Shown: positions 24,979 through 32,828 of the stretch, one piece after another
Position numbering within the stretch: the first letter of the stretch is position 1
Layout: every line of letters starts with the position of its first letter
Source of the DNA: Terrisporobacter sp.
Lineage (GTDB): Bacteria > Bacillota_A > Clostridia > Peptostreptococcales > Peptostreptococcaceae
Length of the DNA: 64,000 bases
Direction of reading: 5' to 3'
Assembly (NCBI GenBank): GCA_029851945.1
Contig: JARKUZ010000067.1
Span: 1-64,000, forward strand
Translations under genes and position numbers: made by a program
The notes under the pieces: model-generated
Databases searched by the model: none
Told to the model about the DNA's origin: nothing
What the model saw: only the letters and a program-made list of their open reading frames with translations

Positions 24979-26772
24979 TTATATTTCTTTTGTGTACTCC
25001 TTAAGCCAGTCACTCTCTTCTGCTGTTAAATATTGACTGATTGTGTCATACACTTTTTTATGATAACTATTTAAAAAGTCCTTTTCTCTTTGTGTCATTA
25101 ACCCTGGGTTAATTCCATCTAAATCAATTGGACACATTGTAATAGTTTCAAACTCCATAAATTGTCCTGAGTCATTTTTTTCAACTTTCTTCACAACTAA
25201 TTGATTTTCCGTACGGATACCATGTGAACCTTCTATGTAAATTCCTGGTTCATTTGTAATGACCATTCCTTCTTCTAAAGGAGTTGTTTCATGTTTTGCA
25301 GGAACAATATACCAACGAAAACCACTTGGTCCCTCGTGTACACTTAACATGTAACCTACACCATGTCCTGTACCACATTTATAATCTATTCCTATATCCC
25401 ACATAGGTCCTCTTGCTAATATATCTAAATTGTAACCTCTACAACCTTGTAAAAACTTAGCCATAGAAAGATTAATCATACCTCTAAGTACTGCTGTAAA
25501 ATGAGTTTTTAATTCATCATTTAATTCCCCAAGTACAAAAGTTCTTGTTATATCAGTAGTTCCTTCATAATAATGTCCCCCAGAATCTACTAATAACATA
25601 TGTTCAGCTTTTACTTCATAATCACTTTCTTCAGTTGCACTATAGTGCATCATAGCTGCATGTTCTTTATATCCTGCAATAGTTTCAAAACTTAAATCGA
25701 CAAATCCATCTTGCTCTTTTCTAAGTTCTAATAACTTTTCAGAAGCACTAAGCTCAGTTATTTTTATTTTTCCTACGTTATTTTTTAACCAGTACATAAA
25801 CTTAGTACACGCAATACCATCTTTTATATAAGCATTTCTCGTATTTTTTAACTCTGTTTTATTTTTTATAGCTTTCATTAAAACAGCTGGATTTTCTATT
25901 TCTATTTTTTCTATTTCATCAGGAATATTGTTATATAAAGAATAATTTATTCTTTCCGGGTCTAACATTACACATTCTTTTTTATCAATATTTTTTATAA
26001 ATTCATAAATATAATTATATGGTTTTATTTCTATATTAAATTTAGCAAAATCTGTTTTGATACTTTCATCTAATTTATTTTCATCTATAAATAAATAAGC
26101 TTTATCTAATGTTATTATTGCATATGCAAGAACTACAGGTGTATAACTTACATCATTTCCTCTTATATTAAATATCCATGCAACTTCATCTAGTGTTGTG
26201 ACTACATGCATTGATGCATTATTTTTTCTCATAACATCTCTTATTCTATTTATTTTTGATTCAAAACCTTCACCAGCATATTTAACATCTAATGCAAAAG
26301 CTGATTCTTCAGATAAAGCAGGTCTATCTTCCCAAATCATATCTACAAGATCATATTCATATTTTATAGTCACATTTTTTTCTTTAAGTGCTCTTGCTAG
26401 ATCTAAACCTTCTAAGGCAGATATCAATCTTCCATCGAATCCTAGAGATCCACCAACAGGTGTTTTTTCTTTTATAAAATCTTCTACTGTTGGCACACCT
26501 TCTTCACCCATTTTAAATAAGTCAATTCCACTACCTGATAATTGATTTTCAGCTTGTATAAAATATCTACCATCTGTCCATAATCCAGCTTGCTCCTTAG
26601 TTATAACAAGTGTTCCAGCAGAGCCTGTAAATCCAGACATAAATCTTCTAGCTTTAAAATATTCTCCAACATACTCACTTTGATGATTGTCTGCAGATGG
26701 AATTATATAAGCATCAATTTGCTTTTCTTCCATTATTTTTCTTAGCGCAGATATCCTATTTGATATACTCAT
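24979..26772 (-). CDS. pepP: Xaa-Pro aminopeptidase (M24B)
   Basis: A 597-residue M24 metallopeptidase of the long eukaryote-like aminopeptidase P type: two creatinase-like N-terminal domains (about 5-145 and 155-310), then the pita-bread catalytic domain. Metal ligands are visible in LLVDSGGHYYEGTTDITRTF (two Asp), GTGHGVGYMLSVHEGP (His) and MVITNEPGIY plus GIRTENQLVV (two Glu). It releases an N-terminal residue before Pro. I place the start at 26772, with AGGGGTGG eight bases upstream; an in-frame GTG at 26784 overlaps that site. The transporter gene follows. A perfect palindrome lies 31 bases upstream of the start. Confidence 0.92.
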   Translation of the reverse strand: MSISNRISALRKIMEEKQIDAYIIPSADNHQSEYVGEYFKARRFMSGFTGSAGTLVITKEQAGLWTDGRYFIQAENQLSGSGIDLFKMGEEGVPTVEDFIKEKTPVGGSLGFDGRLISALEGLDLARALKEKNVTIKYEYDLVDMIWEDRPALSEESAFALDVKYAGEGFESKINRIRDVMRKNNASMHVVTTLDEVAWIFNIRGNDVSYTPVVLAYAIITLDKAYLFIDENKLDESIKTDFAKFNIEIKPYNYIYEFIKNIDKKECVMLDPERINYSLYNNIPDEIEKIEIENPAVLMKAIKNKTELKNTRNAYIKDGIACTKFMYWLKNNVGKIKITELSASEKLLELRKEQDGFVDLSFETIAGYKEHAAMMHYSATEESDYEVKAEHMLLVDSGGHYYEGTTDITRTFVLGELNDELKTHFTAVLRGMINLSMAKFLQGCRGYNLDILARGPMWDIGIDYKCGTGHGVGYMLSVHEGPSGFRWYIVPAKHETTPLEEGMVITNEPGIYIEGSHGIRTENQLVVKKVEKNDSGQFMEFETITMCPIDLDGINPGLMTQREKDFLNSYHKKVYDTISQYLTAEESDWLKEYTKEI

Positions 26773-26784
26773 TGCTCTATCCAC

Positions 26785-27183
26785 CCCTGAAATAAATATT
26801 TTAAAACATTACACTATATAGTGTAATGTTTTAATAACAAATAGTATACATTTAGAAGTTATGTTTCTGAGACTAGCTTTCTTTTGCATACTAACCCTCT
26901 ATTCTCAATAGTAATTATAGTATAATCTTCTGATATTTACACTATATATCAGTAATCTTTTATATAAATATACTATTTTTTAGTAATTTTATCCAATCAT
27001 TCATATTTCATAGAATTTAAAATAAAATATTTTAACATAATAAATTAAATCTTCTGTCTACCTTTACTTTTGATTGCTTATATTGACTTTATTCAATGCG
27101 ATAATTACAATTATCTTAAAAGTTAAATTATAGTAAATTAAATTTTAACTAATAATTTCACAATTTACAGGGGGGATTTATTA
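26785..27183. other. Divergent intergenic region, 399 bp
   Basis: No gene is visible. It separates two divergent M24 peptidase genes. It contains the palindrome at 26803-26832; a possible minus-strand -10 TATACT at 26843-26848, which would place the palindrome just downstream of the start of transcription; and a partial second copy of the palindrome core at 26937-26957. The rest is AT-rich with no clear structure. The last bases hold the GGGGGG ribosome binding site of the rightward gene. Confidence 0.6.
26803..26832. promoter_or_regulatory. 30-bp perfect palindrome, candidate operator
   Basis: The left 15 bases (AAAACATTACACTAT) and right 15 (ATAGTGTAATGTTTT) are exact reverse complements with no spacer. 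No gene ends near it, so termination does not explain it. It lies in the probable leader of the pepP-transporter transcript. A partial repeat (TTACACTATATA) lies about 128 bp upstream at 26937-26948. A dimeric repressor site is the simplest explanation. Confidence 0.6.
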
Positions 27184-28263
27184 ATGGATCAATTAAAGTT
27201 ACAAAGTATTTTAGACTCAATGAAGGAAAACAATGTACCACAATTAATAGTAGCTGATCCAGCTTCTATATGTTACTTAACAGGTCGTATGTTAAACTGT
27301 GGAGAAAGAATGCTTGCTCTTTATCTTGATGTAGAAGGTAATCATAAATTTTTCATAGGTAAACTATTCCCACAATCTACTCCAATTGAAGGAGCTGAAA
27401 TAGTCTACTTTGATGATACTGATGATTATGTAGGTATGTTAGCAAATGCAATGAGAGAAAACACTGTAGTTGGTATAGATAAAGTATGGCCAGCTAAATT
27501 CTTATTACCTCTAATGAAAAAATTAAATGCTACTGAATTCATTGATGGTTCATTCATAGTTGATAATATTCGTCAAATAAAAAATGAAAAAGAACAAGAT
27601 TTAATGAGAGCTGCATCTAAATTAAATGATAAAGTTATGGAAAAATTACAACCACTTGTTAAAGAGGGTTATACTGAATTAGAAATGTCGGATAAAATTC
27701 TAGAAATGTATCTTGAAGGTGGAGCACAAGGTCACTCTTTTGACCCAATAGTAGGATATGGTGCTAATGCAGCTGACCCTCACCATGAATCAGATAATTC
27801 AACTGGAAAAGTTGGTGACTCAGTAGTTTTAGATATAGGATGTGTAAAAGACGGATACTGTTCTGATATGACTAGAACAGTATTTATAGGTGAAGTATCT
27901 GAAAAAGCAAGAGAAGTATATGAAATAGTTAAAGAAGCTAACTTAAGAGGTATAGCTGCTTGTAAGCCAGGCAACAGATTCTGTGATGTAGATAATGCTT
28001 GCCGTGATTACATAACTGAAAAAGGATATGGTGAATACTTCACTCATAGAACTGGTCACTCTATAGGTATGGAGTGCCACGAATTTGGTGATGTTTCTTC
28101 TGTAAACGAAGATATATTAAAACCAGGTATGATATTCTCTGTTGAGCCAGGTATATATTTATCAGGTGAAGTTGGTGTTCGTATAGAAGATTTAGTTCTT
28201 ATAACTGAAGATGGATGCGAAGTGTTAAATAATGTATCTAAAGAATTAACAGTTATAAAATAA
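27184..28263 (+). CDS. M24 family Xaa-Pro peptidase, short form
   Basis: A 359-residue pita-bread metallopeptidase with a creatinase-like N-terminal domain (about 1-125) and an M24 catalytic domain. Metal ligands are visible in VVLDIGCVKDGYCSDMTRTV (two Asp), HRTGHSIGMECHEFG (His), MIFSVEPGIY (Glu) and GVRIEDLVLI (Glu). By length this is the PepQ/YpdF type, Xaa-Pro dipeptidase or aminopeptidase; which of the two cannot be told. It is divergent from the long M24 gene and its transporter partner. The start follows CAGGGGGGATTTATTA. A strong bidirectional terminator follows. Confidence 0.92.
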   Translation: MDQLKLQSILDSMKENNVPQLIVADPASICYLTGRMLNCGERMLALYLDVEGNHKFFIGKLFPQSTPIEGAEIVYFDDTDDYVGMLANAMRENTVVGIDKVWPAKFLLPLMKKLNATEFIDGSFIVDNIRQIKNEKEQDLMRAASKLNDKVMEKLQPLVKEGYTELEMSDKILEMYLEGGAQGHSFDPIVGYGANAADPHHESDNSTGKVGDSVVLDIGCVKDGYCSDMTRTVFIGEVSEKAREVYEIVKEANLRGIAACKPGNRFCDVDNACRDYITEKGYGEYFTHRTGHSIGMECHEFGDVSSVNEDILKPGMIFSVEPGIYLSGEVGVRIEDLVLITEDGCEVLNNVSKELTVIK

Positions 28264-28289
28264 ACATCAATTCTTAAAATGATTAAAAT

Positions 28290-28318
28290 AAAACGGTGAA
28301 CATTTTGTTCACCGTTTT
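28290..28318. terminator. Bidirectional terminator
   Basis: Perfect 13-bp stem AAAACGGTGAACA/TGTTCACCGTTTT with a 3-base loop, between the M24 gene and the convergent ppdK. Confidence 0.92.
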
Positions 28319-28340
28319 TATATTAATAATATTTATGTGT

Positions 28341-30971
28341 CTATTTATTGTTCTTTTTAATTGCAGCTTGAGCAGCAGCAAGTCTTGCTATTGGAACTCT
28401 ATATGGTGAACAAGATACATAGTTTAATCCACTATTATAGCAGAATTCCACTGAAGTTGGGTCTCCACCATGTTCTCCACATATTCCAAGCTTGATTTCT
28501 TGACCTTTAACTTCTCTAGCAAGTGTTGATGCCATTTTAACTAATTTACCAACACCATTTTTGTCTAATACTTGGAATGGATCTTTTTCTAGTATTTCTT
28601 CATCAACGTATTGCCCTAAGAATTTACCAGCATCATCTCTTGAATATCCAAATGTCATTTGAGTTAAGTCATTTGTCCCAAAACTAAAGAAATCAGCTTC
28701 TTTAGCTATTTCATCAGCGATTAAGCAGGCACGAGGTATTTCTATCATTGTACCTACTGTATATTTTAAGTCTATATCATTTTCCTCTATTATTCTATTT
28801 GCAGTTTCTACTATAATATTTTTAACTACTCTAAATTCATTTAATGCTCCTACAAGAGGTATCATTATTTCTGGTTCAACATTTAAACCTTCTTTATTTA
28901 CTTCTATAGCTGCATTTATTATAGCCTTTGTTTGCATTACGGCGATTTCAGGATAAGTTACTGCAAGTCTACATCCCCTGTGTCCTAACATTGGATTGAA
29001 TTCGGCTAAATCAACAATTCTTTTTCTAATTTCTTTAGCATCTATATTCATATCCTTCGCTAGTTCTTCTATAGTTTCATCATCGTGTGGTAAAAATTCG
29101 TGTAATGGTGGATCTAATAATCTTATATTAACATGTCTTTCTCCCATTACCCTATAGATATCCACAAAATCTTGTTGTTGCATTGGTAATAATCTATCTA
29201 AAGCTTCTACTCTATCTTCTACAGTGTTTGATAATATCATTTTTCTTACAGCCGGTATTCTATCTTCATCAAAAAACATATGCTCTGTTCTACAAAGTCC
29301 TATACCTTCTGCTCCAAATTCCACAGCAACTTTTGCATCCCTTGGGTTGTCAGCATTGGTTCTAACTTTCATATCTCTAACTTCATCAACCCAAGTCATA
29401 AGCTTTTCAAAGTTTCCAGTCATAGCAGCTTCTGTTTTAGCAACTTCGCCTAAATAAACATTTCCAGTTGAACCATCAAGAGATATATAATCTCCTTCTC
29501 TTAATACTATATTGTCTTTTCTAACTTCTTTAGATATTTCATCAACTTTTATTTCTCCACATCCAGCTACACAACATTTACCCATACCTCTTGCAACAAC
29601 TGCTGCATGAGATGTCATTCCACCTCTGGCAGTAAGTATACCTTGTGAAGAAATCATTCCCTCTATATCTTCTGGAGAAGTCTCTTGTCTTACTAAGATA
29701 ACTTTTTCTCCTGATTTAGATGCTTCTACTGCTTCTTCTGCAGTAAAATATATCTTACCGCTTCCTGCACCTGGTGATGCTGGTAATCCTTTAGTTAATA
29801 TTGTAGCCTCTTTTAATGCTTTATCTTCAAACTTTGGATGAAGTAGTTGATCTAATTGTTTAGGCTCAACTCTCATTATAGCTTCTTCTTTAGTTAATAA
29901 TCCCTCTTCAACTAAATCTACAGCTACATTTATTGCAGATTCAGCAGTTCTTTTACCATTTCTAGTTTGTAAGAAGAATAATCTTCCTTTTTCTATGGTA
30001 AACTCCACATCTTGCATATCTCTATAATGATTTTCTAATACTTTTACTGTTTTTATAAATTGATCATATATTTCTGGCATTACTTCTTTTAGTTTATCTA
30101 TTGGCTCAGGTGTTCTAATTCCTGCAACAACATCTTCTCCTTGGGCATTTATTAAGTATTCGCCTAGTAATTTATTTTCTCCAGTTGCTGGGTCCCTAGT
30201 AAATGCAACTCCTGTTCCAGAAGTATCACCCATATTACCAAATACCATAGATTGAATATTGACAGCAGTACCTAAGTCATTTGGAATATCATTTAATCTA
30301 CGATATACTATCGCTCTTGGGTTATTCCAAGATCTAAATACTGCTTCTACAGCTAACATTAATTGTTTCTTTGGATCTTGCGGAAACTCTTCTCTAATTT
30401 CTTTTTTATAAATTGCTTTATACTCTTCAACTATTTCCTTTAAATGTTCACATGTTAAATCTGTGTCATATTTAAAATTATTTTCTTCTTTGAACCTATC
30501 TAATACATTCTCAAATTTATATTTTGGTACTTCCATAGCTACGTCAGAAAACATTTGAATAAATCTTCTGTAACTATCATAAGCAAATCTTTCATTATCA
30601 GTAGCTTTTGCCAAAGCTTTTACTGTATCATCATTCAAACCTAAATTAAGAATTGTATCCATCATTCCTGGCATTGATATAACTGCTCCAGAACGAACAG
30701 ATACTAATAGTGGATTTTTATCACTTCCTAATTTTTTATCTAAATCTTTTTCTAGTATGGATAACTTTTCTTCAATTTGATCTTTCACTTCTTGTTTTAT
30801 TGTTTTGTTATTTTCATAGTAATTGTTACATGCTTGCGTTGTTATAGTAAATCCTGGCGGTACAGGTAAATTTATCTTAGTCATTTCAGCTAAGTTTGCT
30901 CCTTTTCCACCTAGTAAAGATTTCATTTCTTTACTTCCTTCATTGAAACTATAAACATATTTTACACTCAT
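28341..30971 (-). CDS. ppdK: Pyruvate, phosphate dikinase
   Basis: An 876-residue PPDK, the usual length. The N-terminal ATP-grasp domain has GGKGANLAEMTKINLPVPPG and SVRSGAVISMPGMMDT. The swivelling phosphohistidine domain has GGMTSHAAVVARGMGKCCVAG, whose Thr-Ser-His supplies the catalytic His and the regulatory Thr. The C-terminal PEP/pyruvate barrel has IGLCRTEHMFF, MLGHRGCRL, GTMIEIPRA, FFSFGTNDLTQM and the catalytic Cys in GICGEHGGDP. It interconverts PEP and pyruvate. The next gene upstream encodes its regulator, and a CcpN-like repressor gene precedes that, so the three probably form one gluconeogenic/PEP control unit. The start follows AAAGGGGATTGGAAAT. Confidence 0.97.
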   Translation of the reverse strand: MSVKYVYSFNEGSKEMKSLLGGKGANLAEMTKINLPVPPGFTITTQACNNYYENNKTIKQEVKDQIEEKLSILEKDLDKKLGSDKNPLLVSVRSGAVISMPGMMDTILNLGLNDDTVKALAKATDNERFAYDSYRRFIQMFSDVAMEVPKYKFENVLDRFKEENNFKYDTDLTCEHLKEIVEEYKAIYKKEIREEFPQDPKKQLMLAVEAVFRSWNNPRAIVYRRLNDIPNDLGTAVNIQSMVFGNMGDTSGTGVAFTRDPATGENKLLGEYLINAQGEDVVAGIRTPEPIDKLKEVMPEIYDQFIKTVKVLENHYRDMQDVEFTIEKGRLFFLQTRNGKRTAESAINVAVDLVEEGLLTKEEAIMRVEPKQLDQLLHPKFEDKALKEATILTKGLPASPGAGSGKIYFTAEEAVEASKSGEKVILVRQETSPEDIEGMISSQGILTARGGMTSHAAVVARGMGKCCVAGCGEIKVDEISKEVRKDNIVLREGDYISLDGSTGNVYLGEVAKTEAAMTGNFEKLMTWVDEVRDMKVRTNADNPRDAKVAVEFGAEGIGLCRTEHMFFDEDRIPAVRKMILSNTVEDRVEALDRLLPMQQQDFVDIYRVMGERHVNIRLLDPPLHEFLPHDDETIEELAKDMNIDAKEIRKRIVDLAEFNPMLGHRGCRLAVTYPEIAVMQTKAIINAAIEVNKEGLNVEPEIMIPLVGALNEFRVVKNIIVETANRIIEENDIDLKYTVGTMIEIPRACLIADEIAKEADFFSFGTNDLTQMTFGYSRDDAGKFLGQYVDEEILEKDPFQVLDKNGVGKLVKMASTLAREVKGQEIKLGICGEHGGDPTSVEFCYNSGLNYVSCSPYRVPIARLAAAQAAIKKNNK

Positions 30972-31019
30972 ATTTCCAATCCCCTTTAAAAAAATTTATT
31001 TATGAAATCTAAATATAGA

Positions 31020-31859
31020 TTATTTTGTTGTGTGTATTCTTTTCTTTAAACCATTTTCTTTCATTATATCTAATATAAGACCAGCTGTTTCTTCAATAGC
31101 TTTATTAGCCACATTGATTACCGGACAAGATAACTTCTTCATTATCTTTTCAGAGTAATCTAACTCTTCTAATATTCTATCTAATTTTGCATAATTTGCA
31201 TTACTTGATAAGCCTAAAGCTTTCAATCTTGCCTGTCTTATTTCATTTAATTTTTCTGGAGTATTTGTTAAGCCTATTATTTTTTTAGGATTTATCTCAA
31301 ATACTTCTTTTGGTACAGGTATTTCAGGTACTAAAGGTATATTTGCAACTTTGATATTTCTATTTGCTAAATACATACTAAGTGGTGTTTTAGATGTTCT
31401 AGAAATTCCAACTAAAACTAAATCCGCATTTAACACACCTCTTGGATCCTTTCCATCATCATATTTAACTGCAAATTCTATAGCTTCTATTCTTCTGAAA
31501 TATTCTTCATTCATCCTTCTAATAATACCAGGTTCTCTCCTTGGAGATTCTCCAATTTTATCTGATAGTATATTTAATATTTGCGACATTAAGTCAACAC
31601 AATGTAAATTTTCTCTTGAGCAGAAATTTTCTACAATATCACCTAAGTTTTCACTTACCAATGTATACACAATTATTGCATTTTCTTTTTTTGCACTTTC
31701 TAATATTTCCATTAAAATTTCTTTATTAGATACATAAGGAAATCTTCTGACTTCATAACTTTCTTCTCTTATATCAAATTGCGATATAGCTGCTTTTGCA
31801 ACTTGCTGGGCTGTTTCACCTATGGAATCAGATATTGCATATAATATAAAACTCTCCAT
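31020..31859 (-). CDS. PPDK regulatory kinase/phosphorylase (DUF299)
   Basis: A 279-residue member of the pyruvate, phosphate dikinase regulatory protein family (PDRP/PpsR, YqfL-like). It starts ILYAISDSIGETAQQVAKAA (family signature) and contains the P-loop-like LVGISRTSKTPLSMYLANR and LGLSSNANYAKLDRILEEL. Members both phosphorylate (with ADP) and dephosphorylate a Thr beside the catalytic His of PPDK; the target GGMTSH site is encoded next door. It lies 49 bases upstream of ppdK and 10 bases from the CcpN-like gene, the same pairing as yqzB-yqfL in Bacillus. Confidence 0.93.
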   Translation of the reverse strand: MESFILYAISDSIGETAQQVAKAAISQFDIREESYEVRRFPYVSNKEILMEILESAKKENAIIVYTLVSENLGDIVENFCSRENLHCVDLMSQILNILSDKIGESPRREPGIIRRMNEEYFRRIEAIEFAVKYDDGKDPRGVLNADLVLVGISRTSKTPLSMYLANRNIKVANIPLVPEIPVPKEVFEINPKKIIGLTNTPEKLNEIRQARLKALGLSSNANYAKLDRILEELDYSEKIMKKLSCPVINVANKAIEETAGLILDIMKENGLKKRIHTTK

Positions 31860-31868
31860 TTTTCCTCC

Positions 31869-32498
31869 TTAATTGTCAACTATTTCTAAAAATAATTTTG
31901 TTATATTAGTCTTAGATATTTTTCCAATTACTCTTGTTTTATTATCTATATTCTCAACTACTGGTATAGAATCAATTTCATGTTCTATTATTTTTTTAGC
32001 AACTAATATAATACTCTCATCTTTGGTAGCAGTAACTATATTAGGAGTTCTTGTCATTATCATACCTATAGGCATTTTGTTCATGTCTCCTCCACCTATA
32101 GTTGCTTTTAATAAATCTTTTCTTGAAACTACTCCACATAAGCTATCATCTTCATCTATTATAAAAATTGTTCCTGCATCAGATAAGAACATATTAACAA
32201 TTACTTCATATAAGCTATCATCTTTTTTAGCTACTACCGGTATCCCCATAACTTCTTCAACCTTTTTATTTTTTATATTATCCCCTACAAAATTTAGGTT
32301 GCTTATACCAGAATAAAAATACCCTACCTTAGGTCTTGCATCTAAAATCCCTGTCATTGTTAATATAGCAAAGTCAGATCTTAATGTTGCTCTAGTAACA
32401 TTTAAAATAGAAGCAATTTGTTCACTTGTAATAGGTTCATTTTCTTTAACTATCTCTATAATCTTTTGTTGTCTTTGATTAAGTTGAATGACAATCAC
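31869..32498 (-). CDS. ccpN: CcpN-like HTH-CBS transcriptional regulator
   Basis: A 209-residue regulator. An N-terminal HTH_11 winged helix (about 4-62; LNQRQQKIIEIVKENEPITSEQIASILNV) is followed by two CBS domains (about 78-135 and 145-205). This is the B. subtilis CcpN/YqzB plan: a repressor of gluconeogenic genes that senses ATP/ADP through its CBS pair. The start at 32498 is GTG and gives the same N-terminal length as CcpN; the Shine-Dalgarno (AAAGAAG) is unusually close, so translation may be weak. A -10 TATAAT (minus strand) lies at 32548-32553. It leads the ppdK unit, so it may control its own operon (inference). Confidence 0.88.
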   Translation of the reverse strand: MIVIQLNQRQQKIIEIVKENEPITSEQIASILNVTRATLRSDFAILTMTGILDARPKVGYFYSGISNLNFVGDNIKNKKVEEVMGIPVVAKKDDSLYEVIVNMFLSDAGTIFIIDEDDSLCGVVSRKDLLKATIGGGDMNKMPIGMIMTRTPNIVTATKDESIILVAKKIIEHEIDSIPVVENIDNKTRVIGKISKTNITKLFLEIVDN

Positions 32499-32828
32499 CT
32501 TCTTTCAATATGATATACTATTGATCCGTTTTTTCTTTATATAGTATATTATATATGTTTATATACCATTGTGTAAACAGATTTTTTATTTATTTATGAT
32601 GTATTTTTTATATTTTTCACTATTTTATTATTAGTTTTAACTTTTATTTACATTATAATTCATATAATATTACAACATACTTAATATATATGTTATACTT
32701 CTTATTTTTATAAGTACTGTATTTTTAAATTTGTATAGTATATAAATATAATCTAATAAAGATTAAAAAGACCTTCCTTTTAAGTAAAATAGTACTAACA
32801 AGGAAGGTTATTTTATTATTTTATTCTT
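32499..32828. other. AT-rich intergenic region, 330 bp
   Basis: No gene is visible. It holds the probable promoter of the ccpN-like unit (minus strand TTACAC at 32571-32576, 17-base gap, TATAAT at 32548-32553) and, at 32771-32808, the terminator of glyS. The middle is over 80 percent A+T by eye with no structure I can support. Confidence 0.55.
32771..32808 (-). terminator. Terminator of glyS
   Basis: Stem ACCTTCCTT/AAGGAAGGT (32771-32779 with 32800-32808), with TTTTT following on the minus strand. The loop is 20 bases. Confidence 0.78.
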
